Below the pieces are notes generated by a model. It was not told the DNA's origin, searched no databases, and saw only the letters and a list, made by a program, of their open reading frames with translations. From positions 1 to 49,406 of the forward strand of contig JAHFCH010000020.1 in assembly GCA_023249635.1 (NCBI GenBank): 49,406 nucleotides of DNA, given 5' to 3'. Position numbers and translations under genes: made by a program. The stretch is from Fibrobacterota bacterium (GTDB lineage: Bacteria; Fibrobacterota; Fibrobacteria; UBA11236). This document shows, piece after piece, positions 9,382 to 16,485 of this stretch (its first letter is position 1; every line of letters starts with the position of its first letter).

Positions 9382-9921
9382 ATGCGGCCATATCAATACG
9401 ACGGGAACCCCGAAGACGCTCAAGGCTCCGGGGTTCCTTTCAACGGGTATACGATTCTGCTCGTCGATGACGATGCTCTCGTCAGCAGCGTGGCGGAAGC
9501 CACCTTGCGCTCCCAGGGATATCAGGTGCTCACCGCCCAGAATTCGGATGAAGCCTTGCGGGTTTCCGAATCCCATACCGGCGTCATCCACTTGCTTATC
9601 GCTGATCAGATCATGCCGCCGTACATGAACGGACCGGAACTGGCCACTTGCCTGCGGATGCTGCGTCCGGATCTCCAGGTGTTATACATCTCGGGATTCG
9701 GGGCTACGGCTACCGTGCAGGATGAGGTGGGAGACGCCTATGCCTCCTTCCTGGCCAAGCCCTTCACCCCGGAACTCCTGGTCGCCAAAGTCCAGTCCCA
9801 GGTCGCGGACATCATGCCTTCGGAAACCCCCGCTCCCGAAGAGCCGCCGCGCCAAGGCGCGAAAGAGGGGGCCGCTCCCGTCAGGCCCTTTGCGGGCGGG
9901 CCTCCTGGGCCGATTGCCTAG
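9382..9921 (+). CDS. Orphan receiver-domain protein with Pro-rich tail
   Basis: The ATG at 9382 follows the sigma factor stop by seven bases, so the two are probably co-transcribed. Residues about 20-145 form a CheY-like receiver: acidic pair D29/D30, phospho-acceptor D75 (LLIADQIMPP), S104 (LYISGFGA) and K126 (LAKPF). The motif spacing resembles receivers at the C-terminus of PAS hybrid kinases. A low-complexity Pro/Ala/Gly tail of about 35 residues follows. There is no output domain and no kinase nearby, so it may act by protein interaction or relay phosphate. Its last 41 bases overlap the end of the convergent gene on the minus strand. Confidence 0.85.
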   Translation: MRPYQYDGNPEDAQGSGVPFNGYTILLVDDDALVSSVAEATLRSQGYQVLTAQNSDEALRVSESHTGVIHLLIADQIMPPYMNGPELATCLRMLRPDLQVLYISGFGATATVQDEVGDAYASFLAKPFTPELLVAKVQSQVADIMPSETPAPEEPPRQGAKEGAAPVRPFAGGPPGPIA

Positions 9922-10708
9922 GATTACCGCGCTTCCGGGGCCGCGCTGCGACAACGATCAGGCGGCCGCTGGCCGTATGTCCCGGACTACCGCCTTCCCA
10001 ATCCCCATAGGCGCGTTCCAGTACTAGGCCGGCGGAACGCAAGAGCCCTGCCAGCTCTCCCAGGTTCCAGGTCTTTACGCTAGTCGATGCCAGCGCCAAG
10101 GCCGGGTTCCGGAATACGGCGCGCGCTTCCCCTGCCGGCGTAGCGCGAGCGCTGAGCCTGCCGCTGGCAGGATCGAATTCCACGCGCAGACGCGCTTCGA
10201 TCCCGTCCACGCGCGCGTTCCGCGAACCCGCCCGTTCCCACGCGCGGTCGCGATCGAAAACATGGAAGCAGACGAGGCCGCCCGGACGCAGGCTTCCGCG
10301 CAATCCCCGCAGGCTTGCCAGGATTTCCGCATCGCTACCTTGGCCCAGGGCATGGGGAACGAAAATGCGATCGGCTTGCGCCTGTCCGCCCGTGTTCCCG
10401 CTCGCGTTACCGTTGCTGCCCTGGCCGGCCCGACGCGCGCCTTCGGCGCCGGACCGGCCCTGCCGGCCACTCCCTAAGGGAAGGCCGGTGCGTACCCTGT
10501 GGCCGAGACGGGTTAACTCGGCCGTTACTCCCTCTGGCGCACCGCCCGGAACGGCCAGGCTTTGGCCTCCGAACAGGTACAAGGCATTGACCAGGAAGGA
10601 TACCAGGGTTTCCATTTCCGCAGGGTAGACGGGCTCCAAGCCGGCTTTGGCAGCGCAGAGGAAGACAGCTTCCTCTGAAAGTACAGTTTCAGCGCGATCC
10701 GATTTCAT
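9881..10708 (-). CDS. Class I methyltransferase-like protein with degraded SAM-binding motif
   Basis: Two ATGs lie in tandem (10711 and 10708); GGAGG at 10719-10715 is six bases from the second, which I chose. The C-terminal two thirds look like a class I methyltransferase: LRGLRGSLRPGGLVCFHVFDRDRAWE (motif III region), then LGELAGLLRSAGLVLERAYGDWEG and SGRLIVVAARP, the usual end of the fold. Motif I should be a glycine-rich loop after a strand; here it reads SLAVPGGAPEGVTAELTRLGHRVRTG, keeping the overall pattern but without the acidic residue or CGxG core, and the ribose-binding acid after the next strand is missing. A Gly/Ser/Asn-rich insert follows. It may be a non-catalytic descendant. 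Its 3' end overlaps the receiver gene by 41 bases. Confidence 0.65.
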   Translation of the reverse strand: MKSDRAETVLSEEAVFLCAAKAGLEPVYPAEMETLVSFLVNALYLFGGQSLAVPGGAPEGVTAELTRLGHRVRTGLPLGSGRQGRSGAEGARRAGQGSNGNASGNTGGQAQADRIFVPHALGQGSDAEILASLRGLRGSLRPGGLVCFHVFDRDRAWERAGSRNARVDGIEARLRVEFDPASGRLSARATPAGEARAVFRNPALALASTSVKTWNLGELAGLLRSAGLVLERAYGDWEGGSPGHTASGRLIVVAARPRKRGNPRQSAQEARPQRA

Positions 10709-10730
10709 CATTCACCTCCGCGAAAACACA

Positions 10731-10940
10731 AAAAAAAAGAAGCCCGCTCTCCAGAGCGGGCTTCTTGTCGAACGGGGATTTTTTCCCGTTGTCTAAAGCA
10801 ACCCGCTCCCGTTACCCGCATGTTTCGGGGACAGCGTATCCATGGCCACGCAGCGACGCACGTAAGCCGCGCATACGCGCCAGGCTTGTGCCAGAGGGGC
10901 CGAATGGGATTTCGCTTTGCGAGGGATGCCGAAAGTCATA
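10731..10940 (-). ncRNA. Structured non-coding RNA, 6S-like rod (candidate)
   Basis: On the minus strand a near-consensus sigma-70 promoter (10973-10946) and a strong intrinsic terminator (10766-10730) bound about 210 bases with no plausible protein. The 5' half folds into one long rod: plus-strand 10823-10828 (TTTCGG) pairs with 10929-10934 (CCGAAA), then AGCG/CGCT, ATCCAT/ATG(G)GAT, GGCC/GGCC, a large asymmetric internal loop, GCAC/GTGC, AAGCC/GGCTT and GCGC/GCGC capped by a 4-base loop. A single rod with a central bubble and this length are typical of 6S RNA, which binds the housekeeping RNA polymerase; sequence identity to 6S was not tested. Two smaller hairpins (GTTG/CAAC and AACGGG/CCCGTT) precede the terminator. 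Confidence 0.6.
10737..10766 (-). terminator. Strong intrinsic terminator of the minus-strand ncRNA
   Basis: A 14-bp perfect stem (arms 10737-10750 and 10753-10766, core GAAGCCCGCTCT) is followed on the minus strand by a run of T (plus-strand A 10730-10736). It ends transcription coming from the right, before the methyltransferase gene that starts at 10708, and therefore separates the ncRNA from that gene. Confidence 0.85.
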
Positions 10941-10945
10941 TCCGA

Positions 10946-10973
10946 AGTATACACAAACTTTCCCCGGTGTCAA
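10946..10973 (-). promoter_or_regulatory. Sigma-70 promoter of the ncRNA
   Basis: On the minus strand TTGACA (10973-10968), a 16-base spacer and TATACT (10951-10946) form the best promoter match seen in the window. The predicted start is near 10939-10940. It drives no reading frame, which supports an RNA product. Confidence 0.75.
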
Positions 10974-11066
10974 ATGCGGGTCAACGCCGAAGGCGTCCCG
11001 TAATATCTCCGTAATAAACCATTAACCCTGGAAAGCCCGTATTTATTGGGCTGCCGGGCGGCCGAA

Positions 11067-11097
11067 TTGAAAAAGAAATCTCGATTTCCCGGATAAT
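11067..11097 (+). promoter_or_regulatory. Weak promoter candidate for the small membrane peptide gene
   Basis: TTGAAA (11067-11072) and GATAAT (11092-11097) each match five of six consensus bases, but the 19-base spacer is long. The surrounding 11041-11110 stretch is clearly more AT-rich than its neighbours. Two short hairpins (ACGCC-GAA-GGCGT near 10984, AGCCC/GGGCT near 11034-11052) lie upstream. Confidence 0.3.
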
Positions 11098-11170
11098 AAA
11101 AGATATTTATAGGGGCAGTCGATTATTGGACCAGTCGACGTCGGTCTTTTGCGATTCTGGGGGATTTAAA

Positions 11171-11320
11171 ATGTTATGGGCGTTATGCGCAATCTTCCTT
11201 GGCCTTTGGCTTATCTCGATGGCGGTCTCCGTCACCATGGGCGGCTTTGCCCATCTTCTGCTCGTCGCGGCTATCGCCGTGATCCTGTTCGCCGCTTGGC
11301 AGAGCCGGACCACGGTCTGA
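11171..11320 (+). CDS. lmo0937/DUF5670-family small membrane protein
   Basis: ATG 11171 has a G-rich Shine-Dalgarno (GGGGG at 11158-11162) about eight bases upstream; the frame is open earlier but that would add a non-hydrophobic leader. The 49-residue product has two membrane helices separated by a short GGFAH turn (MLWALCAIFLGLWLISMAV and HLLLVAAIAVILFAAW) and a basic end. This pattern, including the conserved glycine-phenylalanine turn, is typical of the lmo0937 family, small inner-membrane proteins of unknown function often linked with stress conditions. It stands alone between the ncRNA and a convergent gene. Confidence 0.8.
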   Translation: MLWALCAIFLGLWLISMAVSVTMGGFAHLLLVAAIAVILFAAWQSRTTV

Positions 11321-11349
11321 TCCTCGCGCGCTGATCCCACCTTTTCCCG

Positions 11350-12231
11350 TCAACTCCCGCCGGTCGCGCGCATCCAGCGTAGGCAGGCTTCCATCTGCGT
11401 TTTCATGGTTTTCGCATCCGCATGGAAACGGCGGCCGTGGCCGGGCAATACCCATTCGAAAGGGTAACCGCGGAGTTTCTCCATGGATCTTCCCAGCTCC
11501 TCCCAGGAATACCAGCATGCGTCGCGGAAGGCGTAGAGATGCCCGCGCCGCTCGGACCAGGCCAGGTGATCGCCTGTGAATAGGAAAGTATCGCGGTAGA
11601 GCAGGCAGCAACTGCCTTCGGTATGGCCGGGTACGGGGATGATGCGCAGGTCGGGGGCGAGCTCGATGTCGGCTTCGCCCTCCAGGATCCGTTCCATCCC
11701 CTGCGTCGACCGTCCCGCGTCCCCGGCATGCAGGATGCGTTCGCAACCCAGGCGTTGGTGCCACCAGGCATGCTCGGCGATATCGTCGCCATGGGTGAGG
11801 AACAGCCAACGCGCCCCGCCCATGGCCTCGATGCGCGCCGCCAGGGTTTCCGATTGCCGCGGCGAATCGACCAGCATGTTCCCTCCCGGCCGCACGATAA
11901 GGTAGGACGCCGCGCCGTACGACTTGGCGCTATGGTAGCCGCAGTAGTGGACCTCGTCAGCGATGGGTATGGGATAGGCGGCCCGCGCCGCGGGCAAATC
12001 CTTGGCGGGCGCGGCGGTACCGATGGAGGCAGTGGGGCAGGCGACTACGGCCAGCAGGGCCCGACGCCGGCCGGCTTCGTCTTCCGGTTGCGAGCCGACC
12101 GCCGACTGACCGGCTTTGCGGAGGAAGGTTTCCGGTGCCAGCCAACGGCAGGTATCGCAGTCGATGCAGGTGTCGTCGACATAGAAATCCCCGGGGACGT
12201 TAGCGGGGAGGCGGCGGGAGGGATGGGCCAT
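11350..12231 (-). CDS. MBL-fold metallo-hydrolase with N-terminal 4Fe-4S ferredoxin domain
   Basis: I chose ATG 12231 (MAHPSRRLPANVPGDFYVDD), where related proteins begin; a longer frame reaches 12297. Residues about 15-75 form a ferredoxin-like domain with CIDCDTC and a later VACPTASIG, enough for one 4Fe-4S cluster. The rest is a metallo-beta-lactamase fold: LFLTHGDDIAEH (metal motif with the family's variant HxDD form), VPGHTEGSCCLLY, FTGDHLAW and VLPGHGRRFH. Proteins of this architecture are widespread and usually unassigned; hydrolysis of a thioester or a redox-linked reaction is possible. It lies on the minus strand between a small membrane peptide and an intergenic inverted repeat. A Shine-Dalgarno is not obvious. 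Confidence 0.8.
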   Translation of the reverse strand: MAHPSRRLPANVPGDFYVDDTCIDCDTCRWLAPETFLRKAGQSAVGSQPEDEAGRRRALLAVVACPTASIGTAAPAKDLPAARAAYPIPIADEVHYCGYHSAKSYGAASYLIVRPGGNMLVDSPRQSETLAARIEAMGGARWLFLTHGDDIAEHAWWHQRLGCERILHAGDAGRSTQGMERILEGEADIELAPDLRIIPVPGHTEGSCCLLYRDTFLFTGDHLAWSERRGHLYAFRDACWYSWEELGRSMEKLRGYPFEWVLPGHGRRFHADAKTMKTQMEACLRWMRATGGS

Positions 12232-12300
12232 GAAACCAAGGTAGTTTTTGGGGGCGGCGGAAGCCTGGAGAGGGTTGGGAACAAGAACAGGAACCAAGAG

Positions 12301-12373
12301 AGGTTTAAGGTCTAAGGTTTAAGGTGGGATAGGACCCATGTTGTGGAAGAATTTCCCCTTAGACCTTAAACCT
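12301..12373. repeat. Perfect 17-bp inverted repeat with tandem-repeat arms
   Basis: AGGTTTAAGGTCTAAGG (12301-12317) is exactly complementary to 12357-12373, with 39 bases between. The left arm is also part of a direct repeat (AGGTTTAAGG at 12301 and again at 12315). It lies between two minus-strand genes and could form a long hairpin at the end of the dehydrogenase-like transcript. Composition is AT-rich compared with its surroundings. Confidence 0.8.
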
Positions 12374-12401
12374 TTTCCCAACGATTGATCCCCATCGCCG
12401 A

Positions 12402-14654
12402 TCAGATCCCTCCGATTTTCCCCCGCAACACCGACCCGTCTTTGCCGTGGAAGGCGAACAGGTACATGGACTGATTGAGGCCGGTGATCGGGCCGCTCCA
12501 GACCGAGCCGTCAAAGGCGGCGTGGGCAGCCACGCGGCCGTGCAGGTCATAGACCGACAGGGTACCGGCGTTGAGGCCGCCGTCCGGGAAGGGAAGCCAT
12601 TGGCCGCCCTGGATGCGACCGAAGCGGATATCGCGCTTGAGGGGCGCGGCTTCCTGATGGCCCACGGCCACCGTGATGCCATGCAAGGGTTTTTCCGTGA
12701 CCGCGCCCTCGGCGATTCCCGAGCCGGCGGCGGCCTTGTCGTAAGCGATCTTGGACCAGTTGTCGAGGTTATGATTGGCGGCGGAAACGGTGATGCCCGT
12801 GGCCTTGGGCATTTCCGAGAGCGCGATCATGGCCCACAGGCGCACGTGGGCGTTGGCGTCGCCCAAAAGGCCCTGGTCGCGGATGGCTTCGGCCGAAGCG
12901 ACGGTGCGGGGCATGGCCTTGGCGGTATTCATGCGCACCGCGTCGGAAGGATGCAGCAGCATGTCCTTGAGGACCGGATCCCAGACCGAGGCATGGGCCG
13001 TGAAAAGACCGAGACCTTCGGCGGTCCACAGGGCGTGCAGGGCGAGACCGTCGAGGTTCGCCGCGTCCTTGGCCCAGCTGTTCTTGCAGACGTTCAGCAG
13101 CATGGCTTCCATGGCGTCCTTGTCGGCCTGGAGAACCGTGCGCTTTATGATTTGCTTCTGGGCCTGCAGGCGCCAGAGCATATTGGTATGCCCCAAGGCG
13201 GCCACCAATTGGGCGGGCGTGGCCTTGGTGAGGTCCAGCATGGCGTCGACCTTGCCGTCGGCGGGGACCACGCGGTAGATGCGTTCGCGGGTACGATCGC
13301 GGAGGGAGCGGTAGGGGAGGGCGGGATCTTCGAAGCCGGAGCCGGCACCCGAGGGGCCCATGCCGTTATGCAGGTAGATGTAGGTGTACCAATCGATGAA
13401 CCATACCGCGCCGTCCGGTCCCACGCGCACCTGGATGGGGGCGCTCCACGCGTCCGAAGAAGCGTAGATGTTCGGGGCCGCGGCATCGTGCTTGGTGGTC
13501 CAGGTGCTGCCCACGGGTTCCAGGTAATCGGTGTTCACCAGATGGCCCGTGCCGTCGGTGACGAAGGTGGCCTTGTTCCAGAAGCCCTGGGGGAACAGGC
13601 GCGCGGTATAGACTTCCTGGGAAGTGGCCGCGGTGAATCCGCCGGCCTGATCGCCCTGCATCAGATCCTTGGTGATGGGGAAGAACTTGTTGCCGTAGCC
13701 GGAGATTTCCTTGGTGCTCTGCCCCTGCACGGGAACCACGGCATGCTGGGCATGCGTGTTGCCTCCGCCCGTAGCCGCCGAGTTGAAGACCTGGCCATCT
13801 TCGGTGAATCCCAATCCCGAGCTGTTGCCGCCCGAGCTGGCGCCCACGGATTCGAACTTGGAGCCGTCCATGCGCATGCGCACCACGCCGGATCCGAACT
13901 TCACGGTCTTGACCGTGCCGCCGTTGTAGCCCACGTCGCCATAGAGCCAATTGTCCATGCCGTAGCGCAGCTGCTGGATGCCGCCGTGGGTATCGCCCTT
14001 GGAGAATCCCGTATACAGCACCTGGGGCGCGCCGTCGGCCTTGTCGTCGCCGTTGGCGTCCTTGTAGAGGATTACGTGGGGCGTGATGGCCACGGCCACG
14101 CCCTGGGGCGTGAGTTCGATGGCTTGCGGGATGTTGAGCCCGGTGGCGAACACGGTATGCTTGTCCATCACGTGATCGCCGTCGGTATCCTCGAGGATGA
14201 CGATGCGATCATGGCCCGCGAAGGGATCGGTAATCACGTTGGGGTAGTCGAAGGTTTCCACGGCCCACATGCGGCCGCGCTCGTCGAAGGCGAAATTCTG
14301 CAGTGACTTGATGGTGCCGACATCCGTTTCATCGGCCCACATCTCCAGCTTGAAACCCGCGGGCACCTGGGTGCAATTCACCGAGTTTTCCGGCGTCAGC
14401 GCCGATTGGATGGTGCCCCAATTGTTCTTAATGGTGATGTCGCCATTGGGATTGGTGTTCAGGTAGCGGCCGGTGAAATTGTCCCCCATCGGGAAATTCT
14501 CCCGCTTGAGTTCGGGGCAGGTTCCCGACTTGGTCAAGGGAATCTTGAGCGCGCGGGCATGTCCGCCGGCTATAGCCAAGGCCGTGAATGCGCAGACGGC
14601 CGCGAGCCGTTTCCCGGAAATGCCGTTCCAAACCCTAGTGGACTGTGCGACCAT
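12402..14654 (-). CDS. Secreted beta-propeller/HEAT dehydrogenase-like protein with sorting domain
   Basis: ATG 14654 follows GGGGGAAG by about six bases and gives a signal peptide (MVAQSTRVWNG..., cleavage near GGHARA); 750 residues. The central part is a six-bladed NHL/sorbosone-dehydrogenase-like propeller as in the membrane-bound dehydrogenase domain family of Planctomycetes and Verrucomicrobia (TIGR02604-like): VPAGFKLEMWADE, NFAFDERGRMWAVETFDYPN, DRIVILEDTDGDHVMDKHTVFA, GPDGAVWFIDWYTY, RERIYRVVPADGK. A HEAT-like helical part follows (HPSDAVRMNTAKAMPR, DANAHVRLWAMIALSEM). The C-terminus (LSVYDLHGRVAAHAAFDGSVW...MYLFAFHGKDG) resembles a type IX sorting domain. The family is thought to oxidise sugars or related compounds and pass electrons to cytochrome c, which suits the haem protein encoded 73 bases upstream. 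Substrate unknown. Confidence 0.8.
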   Translation of the reverse strand: MVAQSTRVWNGISGKRLAAVCAFTALAIAGGHARALKIPLTKSGTCPELKRENFPMGDNFTGRYLNTNPNGDITIKNNWGTIQSALTPENSVNCTQVPAGFKLEMWADETDVGTIKSLQNFAFDERGRMWAVETFDYPNVITDPFAGHDRIVILEDTDGDHVMDKHTVFATGLNIPQAIELTPQGVAVAITPHVILYKDANGDDKADGAPQVLYTGFSKGDTHGGIQQLRYGMDNWLYGDVGYNGGTVKTVKFGSGVVRMRMDGSKFESVGASSGGNSSGLGFTEDGQVFNSAATGGGNTHAQHAVVPVQGQSTKEISGYGNKFFPITKDLMQGDQAGGFTAATSQEVYTARLFPQGFWNKATFVTDGTGHLVNTDYLEPVGSTWTTKHDAAAPNIYASSDAWSAPIQVRVGPDGAVWFIDWYTYIYLHNGMGPSGAGSGFEDPALPYRSLRDRTRERIYRVVPADGKVDAMLDLTKATPAQLVAALGHTNMLWRLQAQKQIIKRTVLQADKDAMEAMLLNVCKNSWAKDAANLDGLALHALWTAEGLGLFTAHASVWDPVLKDMLLHPSDAVRMNTAKAMPRTVASAEAIRDQGLLGDANAHVRLWAMIALSEMPKATGITVSAANHNLDNWSKIAYDKAAAGSGIAEGAVTEKPLHGITVAVGHQEAAPLKRDIRFGRIQGGQWLPFPDGGLNAGTLSVYDLHGRVAAHAAFDGSVWSGPITGLNQSMYLFAFHGKDGSVLRGKIGGI

Positions 14655-14727
14655 TTTGCTTCCCCCGATTCGTGTACCCAAAAAAGCCTTCGTTCCGACG
14701 GAACCCACCCCGTCGGATCGCGGCACA

Positions 14728-16215
14728 TCAGATCCCGGCGCTTACCGTGATCGTCTCCCCCCGCCAACGCAGGAAATAAGTTCCCGGCGGCAGGCCGCCG
14801 GGAAGCGCGTAGACATCCTTGCCGGCCGGCCTGAGATCAACGGCTTTCCCGTTGACATCGCTCAGGACCGGCGCGGCAGCGCTGCCGGCGGAGCCATGCA
14901 GCGATGCTTGCAGATAGAGGTACCCGTTCGCCATGAAGGCCACGATGCCGGTCTGGCCGGTCATGATGCGCGAATGGCGTATGTAGCGGATGGAGACTTC
15001 CGGCTCGGGCGGTTGTATCACGTCCGGGATCTTGCAGGTGGCGCCGGTGGACTTCTTGCCCACGGCGCAAATCCAATCGGCCACGGCGCGCACGCCGGCG
15101 GAATCGGGCTGGTAGGTGGCGAGCCACGGCATCTGATCGTACAACCCGTCCAGGGGCGCCTCCGGGCTGCCGCGCGTGATCATGCGCTTGATGGCGAGGG
15201 AGCTGTCGGGAGATCCGGCCTTCATGATGTACGGGTATTCGTCAGTGCGCGTCTTGGCGTCCTTGTTCATGTATCCGCCCTGGTCATCGGCGCCGGCGGG
15301 GTCGTACATGAAGGCCATGCCCTTGTTCATGAGATCGAAATCGTGCGGCATGGCCAGGGTGGCCTTGTTGCCGTTGCCGTGGCAATGCGAGCAATTGGCG
15401 GCCAGCCAGGAACGCGCCTTGAGTTCCGTGGTCGCGCCCGCTTCGTCGAGCCCGGCCCATTTCATGGCGTTGGGCGAAGCGGTTAGCGGGTTCTTCGAGA
15501 GCAGGCCCTTGGTCGCGAAATCGGCGAGCTGATTGACGGCGGCGTTGGCCTTGGAGGGCCGGTTCAATTGCGGCGTTACGAAGCCCAGCACGCCGCGGCC
15601 AAGATGGCAGCTGGTGCAGGCCGAGCGGGAAGGGTACTGCCAACGCTTGCCCACCTGCTTGCCGCCGGCGCGGATGGCGATGACCCGGTTGAGGCCCGAA
15701 GTCTGGTTCACCAGGTCGGCGTCGGTCTGCTCGCGGTTCCAGGCATAGCTGATGCCTTTGTACTCGGTGGCGCTGCCGTTCTTGTGCAGCACCAGGAAGC
15801 GCGTCTCGATGATGATGCGGCTGCTGCTGTCGCCCGCGACGGTGTCGATGGCGAAATTCTTGATCAGCACCGTCTTGTCCGGAAAGGCGTAACGGTCGGT
15901 ATCGGTGGGAACGATATTGCTCCCGGCGGGCACCGTGATCCAGCGGGCCTTATGGGCCCCGTCGCTCCACAGCGCCGAATTGATTTCGTAGCCGGTGATG
16001 CCCTCCGTGACGGCGCGGGTCTTGGAAGCGGTGTTGTCGTAGAGGCCGGTAAGCGATAGCTTGGCGGGCAGGGCCGTGACCGCTCCCGCCGAGGCGTCGA
16101 ATGCCGTGATGGCGTCCACGAGGCGCGCCTGCGGAGCGGCCGCTCCTCCCAGCAGGAAGACGGCCGCCGCCGCTTGGGCACCCCCCACGAATTTTCCGCC
16201 GAACGCAATCTTCAT
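14728..16215 (-). CDS. Secreted diheme c-type cytochrome, SO_2930/TIGR03806-like
   Basis: The 495-residue protein begins with a signal peptide (MKIAFGGKFVGGAQAAAAVF...). Two haem c attachment motifs are present: CTSCH at residues 200-204 and CSHCH at 275-279. The stretch around them (ALWSDGAHKARWITVPAGSN, YAFPDKTVLIKNFAI, RIIIETRFLVLH, YAWNREQTDADLV, QYPSRSACTSCHLGRGVLGF) fits the SO_2930-type diheme cytochrome family. The last 90 residues form a beta-rich C-terminal domain ending GTYFLRWRGETITVSAGI, again like a type IX sorting signal. It is the first gene of a two-gene unit with the propeller protein, so it probably takes electrons from it outside the cell or in the periplasm. The start codon lacks a strong Shine-Dalgarno. 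Confidence 0.82.
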   Translation of the reverse strand: MKIAFGGKFVGGAQAAAAVFLLGGAAAPQARLVDAITAFDASAGAVTALPAKLSLTGLYDNTASKTRAVTEGITGYEINSALWSDGAHKARWITVPAGSNIVPTDTDRYAFPDKTVLIKNFAIDTVAGDSSSRIIIETRFLVLHKNGSATEYKGISYAWNREQTDADLVNQTSGLNRVIAIRAGGKQVGKRWQYPSRSACTSCHLGRGVLGFVTPQLNRPSKANAAVNQLADFATKGLLSKNPLTASPNAMKWAGLDEAGATTELKARSWLAANCSHCHGNGNKATLAMPHDFDLMNKGMAFMYDPAGADDQGGYMNKDAKTRTDEYPYIMKAGSPDSSLAIKRMITRGSPEAPLDGLYDQMPWLATYQPDSAGVRAVADWICAVGKKSTGATCKIPDVIQPPEPEVSIRYIRHSRIMTGQTGIVAFMANGYLYLQASLHGSAGSAAAPVLSDVNGKAVDLRPAGKDVYALPGGLPPGTYFLRWRGETITVSAGI

Positions 16216-16485
16216 AACCCGGATCCCGCCCCTCTTGGAATGCTCCCTGAAGGGTAGCCGGCAAAGGGGGTTAAGTCTTGGCGAAAGGGGGTAGGAAAAC
16301 TGAGAAAAACGTCACCCGGGGGATTTTTTCAGGATGCGGGACCTGCCCGTCCGAAGGGGGGCGCTAATCCGGGCGGCGAGCCTACCCCGGAAACCGCCCT
16401 GGAACCCCGGAAACCATGGAATTACAGGCATCTCCGCGGGTTTTCCGCTGCCCAGGGGACAGCGGAAACGACGTCCAAGTTGGAG

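Noticed and set aside
10765-11025. Plus-strand open frame across the ncRNA locus
   Set aside because: No Shine-Dalgarno or domain, and its region is explained by a minus-strand promoter, folded RNA and terminator.
12447-14306. Long open frame on the plus strand opposite the dehydrogenase-like gene
   Set aside because: It is a GC-codon shadow: Gly/His/Val/Ala-rich with no domain, and the minus-strand product has signal peptide, propeller and HEAT motifs.
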